From the NCBI GenBank assembly GCA_023426865.1, contig JAEZBT010000402.1, positions 1-5,240 of the forward strand: a stretch of 5,240 nt of DNA. The letters are read 5' to 3'. The notes under the pieces were generated by a model. It had not been told where the DNA came from. It did not search any database and saw nothing but the letters and a program-made list of their open reading frames with translations. Positions 1 to 5,240 of the stretch are shown piece by piece. Made by a program: the position numbers and the translations under genes. This DNA comes from Actinomycetes bacterium. GTDB lineage: Bacteria; Actinomycetota; Actinomycetes; Actinomycetales; Cellulomonadaceae. Numbering within the stretch: the stretch's first letter is position 1; every line of letters starts with the position of its first letter.

Positions 1-260
1 ACCCAGACCTCGCCGCGCGGCCGCACCCACACCGCGTACGCGGCGGTGACCACCGGGGCGAGCCCGAGGAGCGCGACGTCCGCCCGGCCCAGCAGCGCGC
101 CCAACGTCAGCAGGACGACGCCCGCGGCCGCCGTCCAGATCAGGGCGGGGTCCGGTGCCCAGGGCGCTCCCGGTGGGCGCGGCGCGTCGACGAGGCGCAG
201 CGCAGCCCGCTCCTCGTCGTCCGCCCACCCCTGGGAGGGCAGGCCCGGAGCACCCGTCAT
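1..260 (-). CDS. Probable DUF58-domain protein, N-terminal part only
   Basis: This is the first 86 codons of a gene that runs off the left edge. The start is ATG at 260-258, overlapping the moxR stop by one base (TGATG); a G-rich GGGGG lies 5 bases upstream of it. About 37 mostly polar, proline-rich residues come first (MTGAPGLPSQGWADDEERAA at the start). Two hydrophobic segments follow at about residues 40-57 and 60-77, separated by a short GRAD turn, and then a basic stretch with VRPRG. In DUF58 proteins such a hairpin of two N-terminal helices precedes a vWA-like soluble domain, and a DUF58 gene is the usual next gene after moxR. The defining domain lies outside the window, so the identification rests on the helix pair and on position. 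Translational coupling to moxR suggests co-expression with the ATPase. Confidence 0.7.
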   Translation of the reverse strand, partial: MTGAPGLPSQGWADDEERAALRLVDAPRPPGAPWAPDPALIWTAAAGVVLLTLGALLGRADVALLGLAPVVTAAYAVWVRPRGEVW

Positions 261-1324
261 CAGCGCCCCCGGACCGTCGCGGGGCCGGCGACGCGCTTGA
301 GCACGTCGGTGATGACGTCGTCGGCATTGACGCCCGCGGCCCACGTCGCCGGGGTCAGCGTGATGCGGTGCGCGAGCGCGGAGACCGCGACCTCCTTGAC
401 GTCCTCCGGTGCGACGAACCGACGCCCGTCGAGCACCGCGAGCGCCCGCGCGACCAGCATCAGCGCCTGCGAGCCGCGCGGCGACGCCCCGATCTCCACG
501 GCCTCGTGGCTGCGCGTGGCGGCGGCGAGGTCCACGCAGTACGTCACGATGTCCGCGTCCACGTGCACGGCCTCGACGCCCGCCTGCATCGCGAGCAGGG
601 CCTGCGCGTCGACGACGCGACGCACCGGCGCCTCCTCCTTGCGACGGCCCAGGCGGCGGGTGAGCACGTCGACCTCGGCGTCGTGGTTCGGGTAGCCGAC
701 CGCGATGCGCACCATGAACCGGTCGAGCTGGGCCTCCGGCAACGGGTACGTGCCCTCGTACTCCACCGGGTTGGAGGTCGCCATGACGTGGAACGGCCGT
801 GTCATCGGGTAGGTGGTGCCGTCCACCGTCACCTGCCGCTCGGCCATCGCCTCCAGCAGTGCCGACTGCGTCTTCGGCGCGGTGCGGTTGATCTCGTCGG
901 CGAGCAGCAGGCCCGCGAACACCGGGCCGGGCCGGAACCGGAACGCCATCTCCTGCGGGTCCCACACCGCCGAGCCGGTGATGTCGCTCGGCAGCAGGTC
1001 GGGCGTGCACTGGATGCGCCGGAACTCCAGCCCGAGCGCGGTCGCCAGGCTGCGCGCCGCGAGCGTCTTGCCGAGACCCGGGACGTCCTCGAACAGCACG
1101 TGCCCGCCCGCGAGCACGGCCGCGAGCGCGATCCGCAGGGGCTCCGTCATCCCGACGACGACGGTCGCCACCTCCTCGAGCACCGCGGCCGCGATGTGCG
1201 AGACCTCCTCGGGCGACGGCGGCTGCACCGCCGGGGCGGGCTGGGCACCGTCGGCGGCCTGGGCACCATCGGCGGGCTGAGCACCGTCGGCGGGCTGGGC
1301 GGGGGGCGGGGTGGGTGCGGTCAC
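260..1324 (-). CDS. MoxR-family AAA+ ATPase
   Basis: A 354-residue cytoplasmic ATPase of the MoxR family (AAA_3 core plus C-terminal lid). Residues 1-38 form a low-complexity Ala/Pro/Gln/Asp tail containing repeats. The core then shows, in order: Walker A EDVPGLGKT (79-87), the family signature after it (RIQCTPDLLPSDITG, 103-117), Walker B LLLADEINR (139-147), sensor 1 ATSNP (182-186), the arginine-finger region LPEAQLDRF (195-203) and the sensor 2 region GASPRG (279-284). All key residues are present, so it should bind and hydrolyse ATP. MoxR ATPases are thought to act as chaperones with vWA or DUF58 partners; the probable DUF58 gene directly downstream fits this. The start is GTG at 1324-1322, overlapping the previous stop as GTGA, with a GAGAGG ribosome binding site 6 bases upstream that sits inside a palindrome. 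The family call is firm; the target is unknown. Confidence 0.96.
   Translation of the reverse strand: MTAPTPPPAQPADGAQPADGAQAADGAQPAPAVQPPSPEEVSHIAAAVLEEVATVVVGMTEPLRIALAAVLAGGHVLFEDVPGLGKTLAARSLATALGLEFRRIQCTPDLLPSDITGSAVWDPQEMAFRFRPGPVFAGLLLADEINRTAPKTQSALLEAMAERQVTVDGTTYPMTRPFHVMATSNPVEYEGTYPLPEAQLDRFMVRIAVGYPNHDAEVDVLTRRLGRRKEEAPVRRVVDAQALLAMQAGVEAVHVDADIVTYCVDLAAATRSHEAVEIGASPRGSQALMLVARALAVLDGRRFVAPEDVKEVAVSALAHRITLTPATWAAGVNADDVITDVLKRVAGPATVRGR
1241..1294 (-). repeat. Three 18-bp tandem repeats in the moxR N-terminal tail
   Basis: Three consecutive 18-base units (1241-1258, 1259-1276, 1277-1294) differ at only a few positions. The consensus on the plus strand is CTGGGCACCGTCGGCGGG. 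In the moxR reading frame they encode the hexapeptide ADGAQ(P/A) three times, near residues 11-28. Because the unit is a multiple of three, gain or loss of copies would change tail length without breaking the gene. Confidence 0.85.
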
Positions 1325-1854
1325 GAGAGGCCTCTCGTCGGTGGGGCGGTCGGGGCTGGTGGCTCGAGGCGCTCGACGACCTCGACGCAGTGGGCGATGT
1401 CCGCGAGGGACGGCATGGTCCCCCCGGGCGTGGTGAGGATGAACCAGGCGCGGTCGCCGAGCAGCGCACGGGCCTGCCGGCGGACGTCGTCGCTCACGTC
1501 CGGCGACGTGCGCGTGGTCGCGCCGAGCCCGCCCGGGACGACGACGCCGTGCTTCGCGAGCCGCCGCGTCGCGTCGAGGCGCACGCGGCGCACCGCGAAC
1601 TCGCTGACGCGTCCCTCGCGCCCGATGAACGACCAGGTCAGGGCCATGACGTCGCGCCGGGTGCCGGACTGGTCGGGCGGCCGGTAGCGCGGCCAGGCGT
1701 CGCTCTCGCGGGCCCCCAGGGTCAGGACGAGCACCGTGGCGACGGCGGCCACGAGCCCGACGAGCGCGGCGTCGGCCCACCGCAGGCCCACGACAGCCGC
1801 ACCGAAGGTGACACCGGCGAAGGCCAGGGCCGGGCGCCACAGGAGGCCGATCAC
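1321..1854 (-). CDS. Unrecognised two-helix membrane protein of the MoxR operon
   Basis: A 177-residue protein I do not recognise. Two hydrophobic segments lie near the N-terminus (about residues 5-24 and 28-47) with a short GLRWAD turn between them, so both ends are probably cytoplasmic. The remaining 130 residues are soluble, beginning with a basic/polar linker (SDAWPRYRPPDQSGTRRD) and ending in a proline-rich tail. The C-terminal part has alternating charged and hydrophobic stretches and a single cysteine, with no catalytic motif I can name. The start is GTG at 1854-1852, overlapping the previous stop as GTGA, with a GAGG ribosome binding site 7 bases upstream. In many actinobacterial clusters a DUF4350 gene lies between DUF4129 and moxR; this protein holds that place but is much shorter than DUF4350 proteins as I know them. 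Function is unknown; membrane placement and co-translation with the ATPase are the only clues. Confidence 0.88.
   Translation of the reverse strand: MIGLLWRPALAFAGVTFGAAVVGLRWADAALVGLVAAVATVLVLTLGARESDAWPRYRPPDQSGTRRDVMALTWSFIGREGRVSEFAVRRVRLDATRRLAKHGVVVPGGLGATTRTSPDVSDDVRRQARALLGDRAWFILTTPGGTMPSLADIAHCVEVVERLEPPAPTAPPTRGLS
1323..1338. promoter_or_regulatory. Perfect 16-bp palindrome over the moxR ribosome binding site and start
   Basis: The sequence ACGAGAGGCCTCTCGT is its own reverse complement. On the minus-strand transcript it contains the GAGAGG ribosome binding site, the 6-base spacer and the first two bases of the GUG start. As RNA it could fold into a 6-bp stem with a GGCC loop that hides the ribosome binding site until ribosomes finishing the upstream gene open it. 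The palindrome is seen directly; a role in translational coupling is inference. Confidence 0.45.
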
Positions 1855-2762
1855 GGGCGCACCTCGCCGTCGGTGCCGTCGGCGGGCTCGTCCAGCACGA
1901 TCTCCACCTCGTCCAGGTGCGCGGCGTCGGGGTCGCCGAGCCCCTCGGCGAGGGTCGTGAGCGCGGCGAGCGCGCTGGCGACGTCGGCACCCGTCATCGG
2001 GTCGTCCCCGAACCGCGCCCGTAGGTAGAGGTCGAGCAGCGCGCGGGTGGCGGCGGGGTCCACCGGGGTGCGGTCGAGGACGTCGACGGTGAACTCCGTC
2101 GGCGTCTGGGTGCGCTTGCGCGGCACGCCCGAGCGGCCCGCGGCGTCCTCCAGGTGCACCCACGCCGCGACGACCGCCTCGGTGGGGGGCACGCGCCGTC
2201 GGACGAGCAGGTCCGCCCCGGCGACCGCCGCGCGCAGAGCGGGCAGGTCCGGCTGTGCGACGCCCGGGCCGCGCAGGGTCTCACCCGGGTCGAGGCCCGC
2301 GTCGTCGGGGGCCTCGGGGGGCAGCTCGACGGGGTGCCGGCGGAACCAACGCACCACCAGGTACGCGATCCACGCGACGATGACCGCCAGCAGCCCCACG
2401 CCCAGCCACGTGAGGTCCCAGGGCTGGACCTCGTTGTCGCCGATCTGGACGATCTGGAGCTCGGGGTGCGGTGGCGGCATCGTGAACTCGGGAGGCTCGG
2501 GCGGCTCCCAGGGCAGGAGCGACTCGGTCCGGGTCGGGGGCTCCCACGGACCGGCGAGCGCCGCCGCGATCACCGCGACCACGAGCAGTGCGACGACGCC
2601 CGCGAGCCGGCCGGGCGGTTCGGCGGGCCCCTGCCGCTCGGGACGCCTGCGGGTGCCCGGCAGGCCCGGCCCACCGGGTCCCTCCGGCGCCGCGCCCGGA
2701 CGCGACCGATCGTCGCCCTCGGACCAGGGCGACGTCCTCCCCGCGTCCTCGCGTCCCGCCAC
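1851..2762 (-). CDS. DUF4129-domain two-helix membrane protein
   Basis: A protein of about 303 residues with a Pro/Gly/Arg-rich cytoplasmic N-terminus. A first helix lies at about 53-71 (VVALLVVAVIAAALAG). A proline-rich outside loop of some 45 residues repeats the motif PWEPP. A second helix at about 118-138 ends in the positive cluster RWFRRH. The C-terminal soluble region (about 176-273) has the DUF4129 pattern: EAVVAAWVHLEDAAGRSGVP, then RKRTQTPTEF, then LLDLYLRARFG. The tail is acidic. DUF4129 is often fused to or placed beside transglutaminase, MoxR and DUF58 genes; its biochemical role is not established. The start is uncertain. I chose GTG at 2762 because a -10-like CAGAAT ends 6 bases before it, which would give a leaderless mRNA. 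GTG at 2768 or ATG at 2834 (327 residues) are alternatives; none has a good ribosome binding site. It is the first gene of the operon. Confidence 0.85.
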   Translation of the reverse strand: MAGREDAGRTSPWSEGDDRSRPGAAPEGPGGPGLPGTRRRPERQGPAEPPGRLAGVVALLVVAVIAAALAGPWEPPTRTESLLPWEPPEPPEFTMPPPHPELQIVQIGDNEVQPWDLTWLGVGLLAVIVAWIAYLVVRWFRRHPVELPPEAPDDAGLDPGETLRGPGVAQPDLPALRAAVAGADLLVRRRVPPTEAVVAAWVHLEDAAGRSGVPRKRTQTPTEFTVDVLDRTPVDPAATRALLDLYLRARFGDDPMTGADVASALAALTTLAEGLGDPDAAHLDEVEIVLDEPADGTDGEVRP

Positions 2763-2768
2763 GCGCAC

Positions 2769-2774
2769 ATTCTG
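2769..2774 (-). promoter_or_regulatory. Candidate -10 box for the MoxR operon, leaderless start
   Basis: CAGAAT on the minus strand matches TATAAT at four of six positions and ends 6 bases before GTG 2762. That spacing would place transcription start on the start codon, as in many actinobacterial leaderless genes. No good -35 box is visible, so the call is tentative. Confidence 0.25.
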
Positions 2775-2839
2775 GCCCGGCGGACCCACCCGGCACCGCA
2801 GGCTTTCCGACTTCACCCACACCCGAGCGCCCATGGACT

Positions 2840-2857
2840 GCCCGTCGCGCGTCGGGC
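2840..2857. promoter_or_regulatory. Near-perfect 18-bp palindrome in the purB leader
   Basis: GCCCGTCGCGCGTCGGGC is symmetric except for one T/T pair on each side of the CGCGCG centre. It lies in the divergent spacer, 7 bases before the purB ribosome binding site. It could be an operator or an RNA hairpin, but CG-rich symmetry also arises by chance in this genome. Confidence 0.3.
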
Positions 2858-2864
2858 GGCCGGT

Positions 2865-2870
2865 GGGAGG
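2865..2870 (+). promoter_or_regulatory. Ribosome binding site of purB
   Basis: GGGAGG lies 8 bases before the ATG at 2879 and fixes that start. The other nearby ATG, at 2871, is in a different frame and touches the ribosome binding site, so it cannot serve purB. Confidence 0.85.
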
Positions 2871-2878
2871 ATGCGGCC

Positions 2879-4339
2879 ATGCCTCACGACGCGCAGACTC
2901 CCGACGCGCCCGCGCGCACGCGCCGCAGCCTCGCCGACTCCGACATCGCCCTCGGCCCGCTCGACGGGCGGTACCGCGCCGCCGTCGCGCCGCTGGTCGA
3001 CCACCTGTCCGAGGCCGCGCTGAACCGCGAGCGCGTGCACGTCGAGATCGAGTGGCTGGCCCACCTCTGCGCCGCCGGCGTGGTCCCGGGCGCCCCCGCC
3101 CTGTCCGACGCCGACGTCGCCTACCTGCGCGCGATCGTCGACGAGTTCGACGCCGGCACGGTCGCCGAGCTCGCGGAGATCGAGCGGGTCACGGTGCACG
3201 ACGTCAAGGCCGTCGAGTACCTCATCCGCCGCCGCATCGACGCCGCGCCCGCGGCGCTCGGCAGCACCGCGCTCCCGCGCGTCGCCGAGCTCGTGCACTT
3301 CGCGTGCACCAGCGAGGACGTGAACAACCTGGCGTACGCGCTGATGGTGCGCGACGCCGTCGGGCAGGTCTGGCTCCCTGCCGCCCGCGCCCTGGTCGCC
3401 GACCTGGCCGGGATGGCCCGCGCGCTGGCCGACGTCCCGATGCTCGCCCGCACGCACGGCCAGCCCGCCACGCCCACCACACTGGGCAAGGAGCTCGCGG
3501 TCCTCGCGCACCGTCTCGAGCGGCAGCTGCGCCGCATCGAGCGCGCCGAGTACCTGGGCAAGCTCAACGGCGCGACCGGCACGTACGGCGCGCACCTGGC
3601 CGCGGTCCCCGGCGCGGACTGGCCCGAGGTCTCGCGGACGTTCGTCGAGGGGCTCGGCCTCACCTGGAACCCGCTGACCACGCAGATCGAGTCGCACGAC
3701 TGGCAGGCCGAGCTCTACGCGGACGTCGCGCGCTTCAACCGGGTGCTGCACAACCTCGCGACCGACGTCTGGACGTACATCTCGCTGGGCTACTTCGCGC
3801 AGGTCCGGGGCCAAGGGACCGTGGGCAGCTCGACGATGCCGCACAAGGTCAACCCGATCCGGTTCGAGAACGCCGAGGCGAACCTGGAGATCTCCTCCGC
3901 CCTGCTCGACACCCTCGCCGCGACCCTCGTGACCTCCCGACTCCAGCGCGACCTCACCGACTCCACCACGCAGCGCAACATCGGCCCGGCGTTCGGGCAC
4001 TCGCTGCTCGCGATCGACAACGTGCGCCGCGGGCTGGCCGGGCTCGACGCCGACCCCGCCGCGATGGCGCGTGACCTCGACGCGAACTGGGAGGTGCTCG
4101 GCGAGCCCATCCAGACGGCGATGCGCGCCGCAGCCGTCGCGGGCGTGCCCGGCATGGAGAACCCGTACGAGCGGCTCAAGGAGCTCACCCGCGGCCACCG
4201 CGTGACCGGGGACGACCTGCGCGCGTTCGTGGCCGGCCTCGGCCTGCCCGACGACGTCGCCGCCCGCCTCGCCGCGATGACGCCCGCCTCGTACACGGGG
4301 CTCGCCGCCGCCCTCGTGGAGCGCTACCTGGACGCCTGA
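2879..4339 (+). CDS. purB: Adenylosuccinate lyase
   Basis: A complete 486-residue cytoplasmic enzyme of the fumarase/aspartase superfamily. It cleaves SAICAR to AICAR and adenylosuccinate to AMP, each releasing fumarate, in purine synthesis. Visible motifs: LGPLDGRY near the N-terminus (25-32), HDVKAVEY (107-114), FACTSEDVNN (141-150), the RTHGQPATPTTLGKE region (191-205) with His193 as the likely general acid, TQIESHDWQAEL (268-279) and the family signature GSSTMPHKVNP (316-326) on the loop carrying the catalytic serine. RDLTDSTTQRN (357-367) and NWEVLGEPIQT (403-413) follow. Sequence and length match the E. coli-type PurB (456 residues in E. coli) rather than the shorter-motif type found in mycobacteria and Bacillus. 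About 20 extra polar residues precede the conserved region. It stands alone: divergent from the MoxR operon, convergent with the RDD gene, with no other pur gene in view. Confidence 0.98.
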   Translation: MPHDAQTPDAPARTRRSLADSDIALGPLDGRYRAAVAPLVDHLSEAALNRERVHVEIEWLAHLCAAGVVPGAPALSDADVAYLRAIVDEFDAGTVAELAEIERVTVHDVKAVEYLIRRRIDAAPAALGSTALPRVAELVHFACTSEDVNNLAYALMVRDAVGQVWLPAARALVADLAGMARALADVPMLARTHGQPATPTTLGKELAVLAHRLERQLRRIERAEYLGKLNGATGTYGAHLAAVPGADWPEVSRTFVEGLGLTWNPLTTQIESHDWQAELYADVARFNRVLHNLATDVWTYISLGYFAQVRGQGTVGSSTMPHKVNPIRFENAEANLEISSALLDTLAATLVTSRLQRDLTDSTTQRNIGPAFGHSLLAIDNVRRGLAGLDADPAAMARDLDANWEVLGEPIQTAMRAAAVAGVPGMENPYERLKELTRGHRVTGDDLRAFVAGLGLPDDVAARLAAMTPASYTGLAAALVERYLDA

Positions 4340-4381
4340 CCCGGCGGCGGGCCATGCCAGGGCGGAGGCTGGGCCACCGGG
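4340..4381. terminator. Possible bidirectional hairpin between purB and the RDD gene
   Basis: The 47-bp convergent spacer contains an imperfect inverted repeat: CCCGGCGGC at 4340-4348 against GCCACCGGG at 4373-4381, eight pairs with one C/A mismatch and a 24-base loop. It begins directly after the purB stop. There is no T-run on either strand, so if it terminates transcription it is not the classical type. Confidence 0.3.
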
Positions 4382-4386
4382 CAGCG

Positions 4387-5016
4387 TCAGCCGTTGACGA
4401 CGACGGTGCTGACGATCTTGTCGGCGAACGTCTGGCGCTTCGCGTCCCACAGCGGCCACAGGTAACCGAGGTAGAGGAACCCGTCGACGATGTGGCACAG
4501 GTCGCGGGCGAAGGCCATGCCGCCACCGACCGGCGCCATCGTGCGCTCGGAGAGCAGCCGGATCCCCACGACCTGCTTGCCGACCGACTGCCCGGTCCGG
4601 CCCTGCCGCACCCAGCGGTTCCAGATCTGGACGCCGAGGAGGACCGCGTAGCCGATCAGGATCGCGGTGCTCCCCGAGCCGGTCGGCTCGGTGACGGCGT
4701 TCCCGCGGTAGTCGTACCCGATCGTCTCGGCCGTCGTCATCGCGTAGATGCCCGCGACGATCAGCAGGCCGGACGCGAGCAGCATGTCGATGAGGTACGC
4801 GCCCACGCGCTGGCCCCAGTTGGCGAGCGGGGGCAGCGCGTACGCGGGGGCGTACCCGCCGGCGGCGTAGCCCGCCTGGGAGTACGCCGGGTACTGGGGA
4901 GGCTGCTGGTACGCGGGCGCCTGCGGGAAGCCCTGCTGCGGATACCCGGGCGCCTGGCCGGCCCCCGCGGCGTACGGGTTGTCCTGCGACCACTCCTGGC
5001 CGGGCTGCTGCGTCAC
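4387..5016 (-). CDS. RDD-family membrane protein with Gln/Pro/Tyr-rich tail
   Basis: A 209-residue inner-membrane protein. Residues 1-62 are low complexity, rich in Gln, Pro, Tyr, Ala and Gly (for example APAYQQPPQYPAYSQAGY), probably a disordered cytoplasmic tail. The RDD domain follows: NWGQRVGAYLIDMLL (67-80) with the conserved Arg and Asp, a first helix to about residue 92, a second at about 117-133, then RQGRTGQSVGKQVVGIRLL (138-155), RDLCHIVDGF (171-180) opening a third helix, and a closing FADKIVSTVVV. The RDD domain is found in many bacterial membrane proteins; some are linked to ion or solute transport, but no substrate can be read here. The start is GTG at 5016-5014, preceded by GGAGGGGGAG with a 5-base gap. 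The ATG at 5124 would add 36 poorly conserved-looking residues and lies upstream of the likely promoter. Confidence 0.93.
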   Translation of the reverse strand: MTQQPGQEWSQDNPYAAGAGQAPGYPQQGFPQAPAYQQPPQYPAYSQAGYAAGGYAPAYALPPLANWGQRVGAYLIDMLLASGLLIVAGIYAMTTAETIGYDYRGNAVTEPTGSGSTAILIGYAVLLGVQIWNRWVRQGRTGQSVGKQVVGIRLLSERTMAPVGGGMAFARDLCHIVDGFLYLGYLWPLWDAKRQTFADKIVSTVVVNG

Positions 5017-5043
5017 GACCGCTCCCCCTCCGCCGGCGCCGAG

Positions 5044-5079
5044 CCGGCTCGCGTCCTCTGCGCCCTGCGCGCGAGCCGG
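5044..5079. promoter_or_regulatory. Perfect 10-bp inverted repeat upstream of the RDD gene
   Basis: CCGGCTCGCG (5044-5053) and CGCGAGCCGG (5070-5079) are exact reverse complements with a 16-base gap. The outer arm abuts the candidate -10 box at 5080. The octamer CGAGCCGG also occurs as a direct repeat at 5040-5047 and 5072-5079, 32 bp or about three helical turns apart. Position and symmetry suggest an operator; a hairpin ending transcription of the gene to the right is an alternative, though no T-run follows. Confidence 0.4.
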
Positions 5080-5088
5080 AGTATGGCA
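5080..5088 (-). promoter_or_regulatory. Candidate extended -10 promoter of the RDD gene
   Basis: TGCCATACT on the minus strand fits an extended -10 (TG, one base, then CATACT, four of six matches to TATAAT). Transcription would start near 5073, giving an untranslated leader of about 57 bases before GTG 5016. No clear -35 box is visible, as is usual for extended -10 promoters. Confidence 0.4.
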
Positions 5089-5123
5089 GCGGGACGGGCC
5101 CCGCGGTGGGAACATCACCCGCA

Positions 5124-5138
5124 CGGGCTAACCGCCCG
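5124..5138. terminator. Weak hairpin after the rightmost gene
   Basis: CGGGC (5124-5128) and GCCCG (5134-5138) form a 5-bp stem with a 5-base loop, starting 15 bases past the stop codon of the gene to the right. There is no T-run, so a terminator role is only possible. Confidence 0.25.
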
Positions 5139-5153
5139 CCGCGCGCGCGAGTC

Positions 5154-5240
5154 CTACTGGTCGTCGTCGAGCTCGACGCCGAGCAGCGTCTCGACCGCCT
5201 CGCGGTACTCCGCCCCCGTGCCGCGCCGGGCGTGCTCGCG
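5154..5240 (-). CDS. C-terminal end of an unidentified protein
   Basis: The last 28 codons of a minus-strand gene entering from the right edge, ending in TAG at 5156-5154. The visible end reads GAEYREAVETLLGVELDDDQ, an amphipathic helix-like stretch followed by an acidic tail. All 28 sense codons have G or C in the third position, which strongly supports real coding in this frame. The fragment is too short to assign a family. It has the same orientation as the RDD gene, but the 137-bp gap with its own promoter candidate suggests separate transcription. Confidence 0.7.
   Translation of the reverse strand, partial: REHARRGTGAEYREAVETLLGVELDDDQ

Noticed and set aside
155..1687. A 510-codon open frame on the plus strand opposite moxR
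   Set aside because: Its product is Arg/Gly/Asp-rich low complexity without motifs, and the opposite strand encodes a full set of MoxR motifs. Long antisense frames are expected where stop codons are rare at this GC.
2812..2839. Possible purB promoter with TTCACC as -35 and TGGACT as -10
   Set aside because: The -10 matches only three of six consensus bases at 16-bp spacing, which is no better than chance here.
2047..4074. A 675-codon plus-strand open frame overlapping the DUF4129 gene and purB
   Set aside because: It runs across the divergent spacer and is out of frame with purB. The product is mostly Arg/Ala/Pro without domain features, so it is a shadow frame.
2813..4993. A 726-codon minus-strand open frame opposite purB and overlapping the RDD gene
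   Set aside because: It covers the purB coding strand in antisense and a different frame of the RDD gene, and shows no recognisable domain. Both real genes have clear family motifs.
5017..5124. Upstream extension of the RDD protein to ATG 5124
   Set aside because: The added 36 residues include a Gly run from the ribosome binding site region, and GTG 5016 has a strong GGAGGGGGAG site. The extension also covers the likely promoter.
1..5240. CRISPR array, tRNA, insertion sequence or phage signature
   Set aside because: No spaced direct repeats, cloverleaf-like sequence, transposase or terminal inverted repeats were seen; base composition is even throughout.

Overview
The window is about 75% GC, with G or C at nearly every third codon position, several GTG starts and tightly overlapping genes. 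This suggests a high-GC actinobacterium. The purB protein resembles the E. coli-type enzyme, which I associate with Micrococcales such as Cellulomonas more than with mycobacteria. The genus-level guess is inference. The region looks like ordinary chromosome: I see no transposase, CRISPR array, tRNA or rRNA.

Left half (1-2768, all minus strand): four genes are joined by overlapping stop and start codons and read right to left. They encode a DUF4129-type two-helix membrane protein (2762-1851), an unrecognised 177-residue two-helix membrane protein (1854-1321), a MoxR-family AAA+ ATPase (1324-260) and the start of a probable DUF58 protein (260 to beyond the left edge). MoxR, DUF58 and DUF4129 genes cluster widely in bacteria and are thought to form a chaperone-like or envelope-related module. 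The unrecognised membrane protein is the least explained part of it.

Middle (2769-4386): a 110-bp divergent spacer separates that operon from purB (2879-4339, plus strand), a complete adenylosuccinate lyase with a strong ribosome binding site. A 47-bp convergent spacer follows.

Right (4387-5240, minus strand): an RDD-family membrane protein with a Gln/Pro/Tyr/Gly-rich N-terminal tail (5016-4387). It is preceded by a 137-bp leader with a plausible extended -10 box and a perfect 10-bp inverted repeat beside it. The last 87 bases encode the final 28 residues of a further minus-strand gene that I cannot identify.

I found no convincing new system. The points most worth a second look are the unknown gene in the MoxR operon, a perfect 16-bp palindrome covering the moxR ribosome binding site and start, and the operator-like repeat upstream of the RDD gene.
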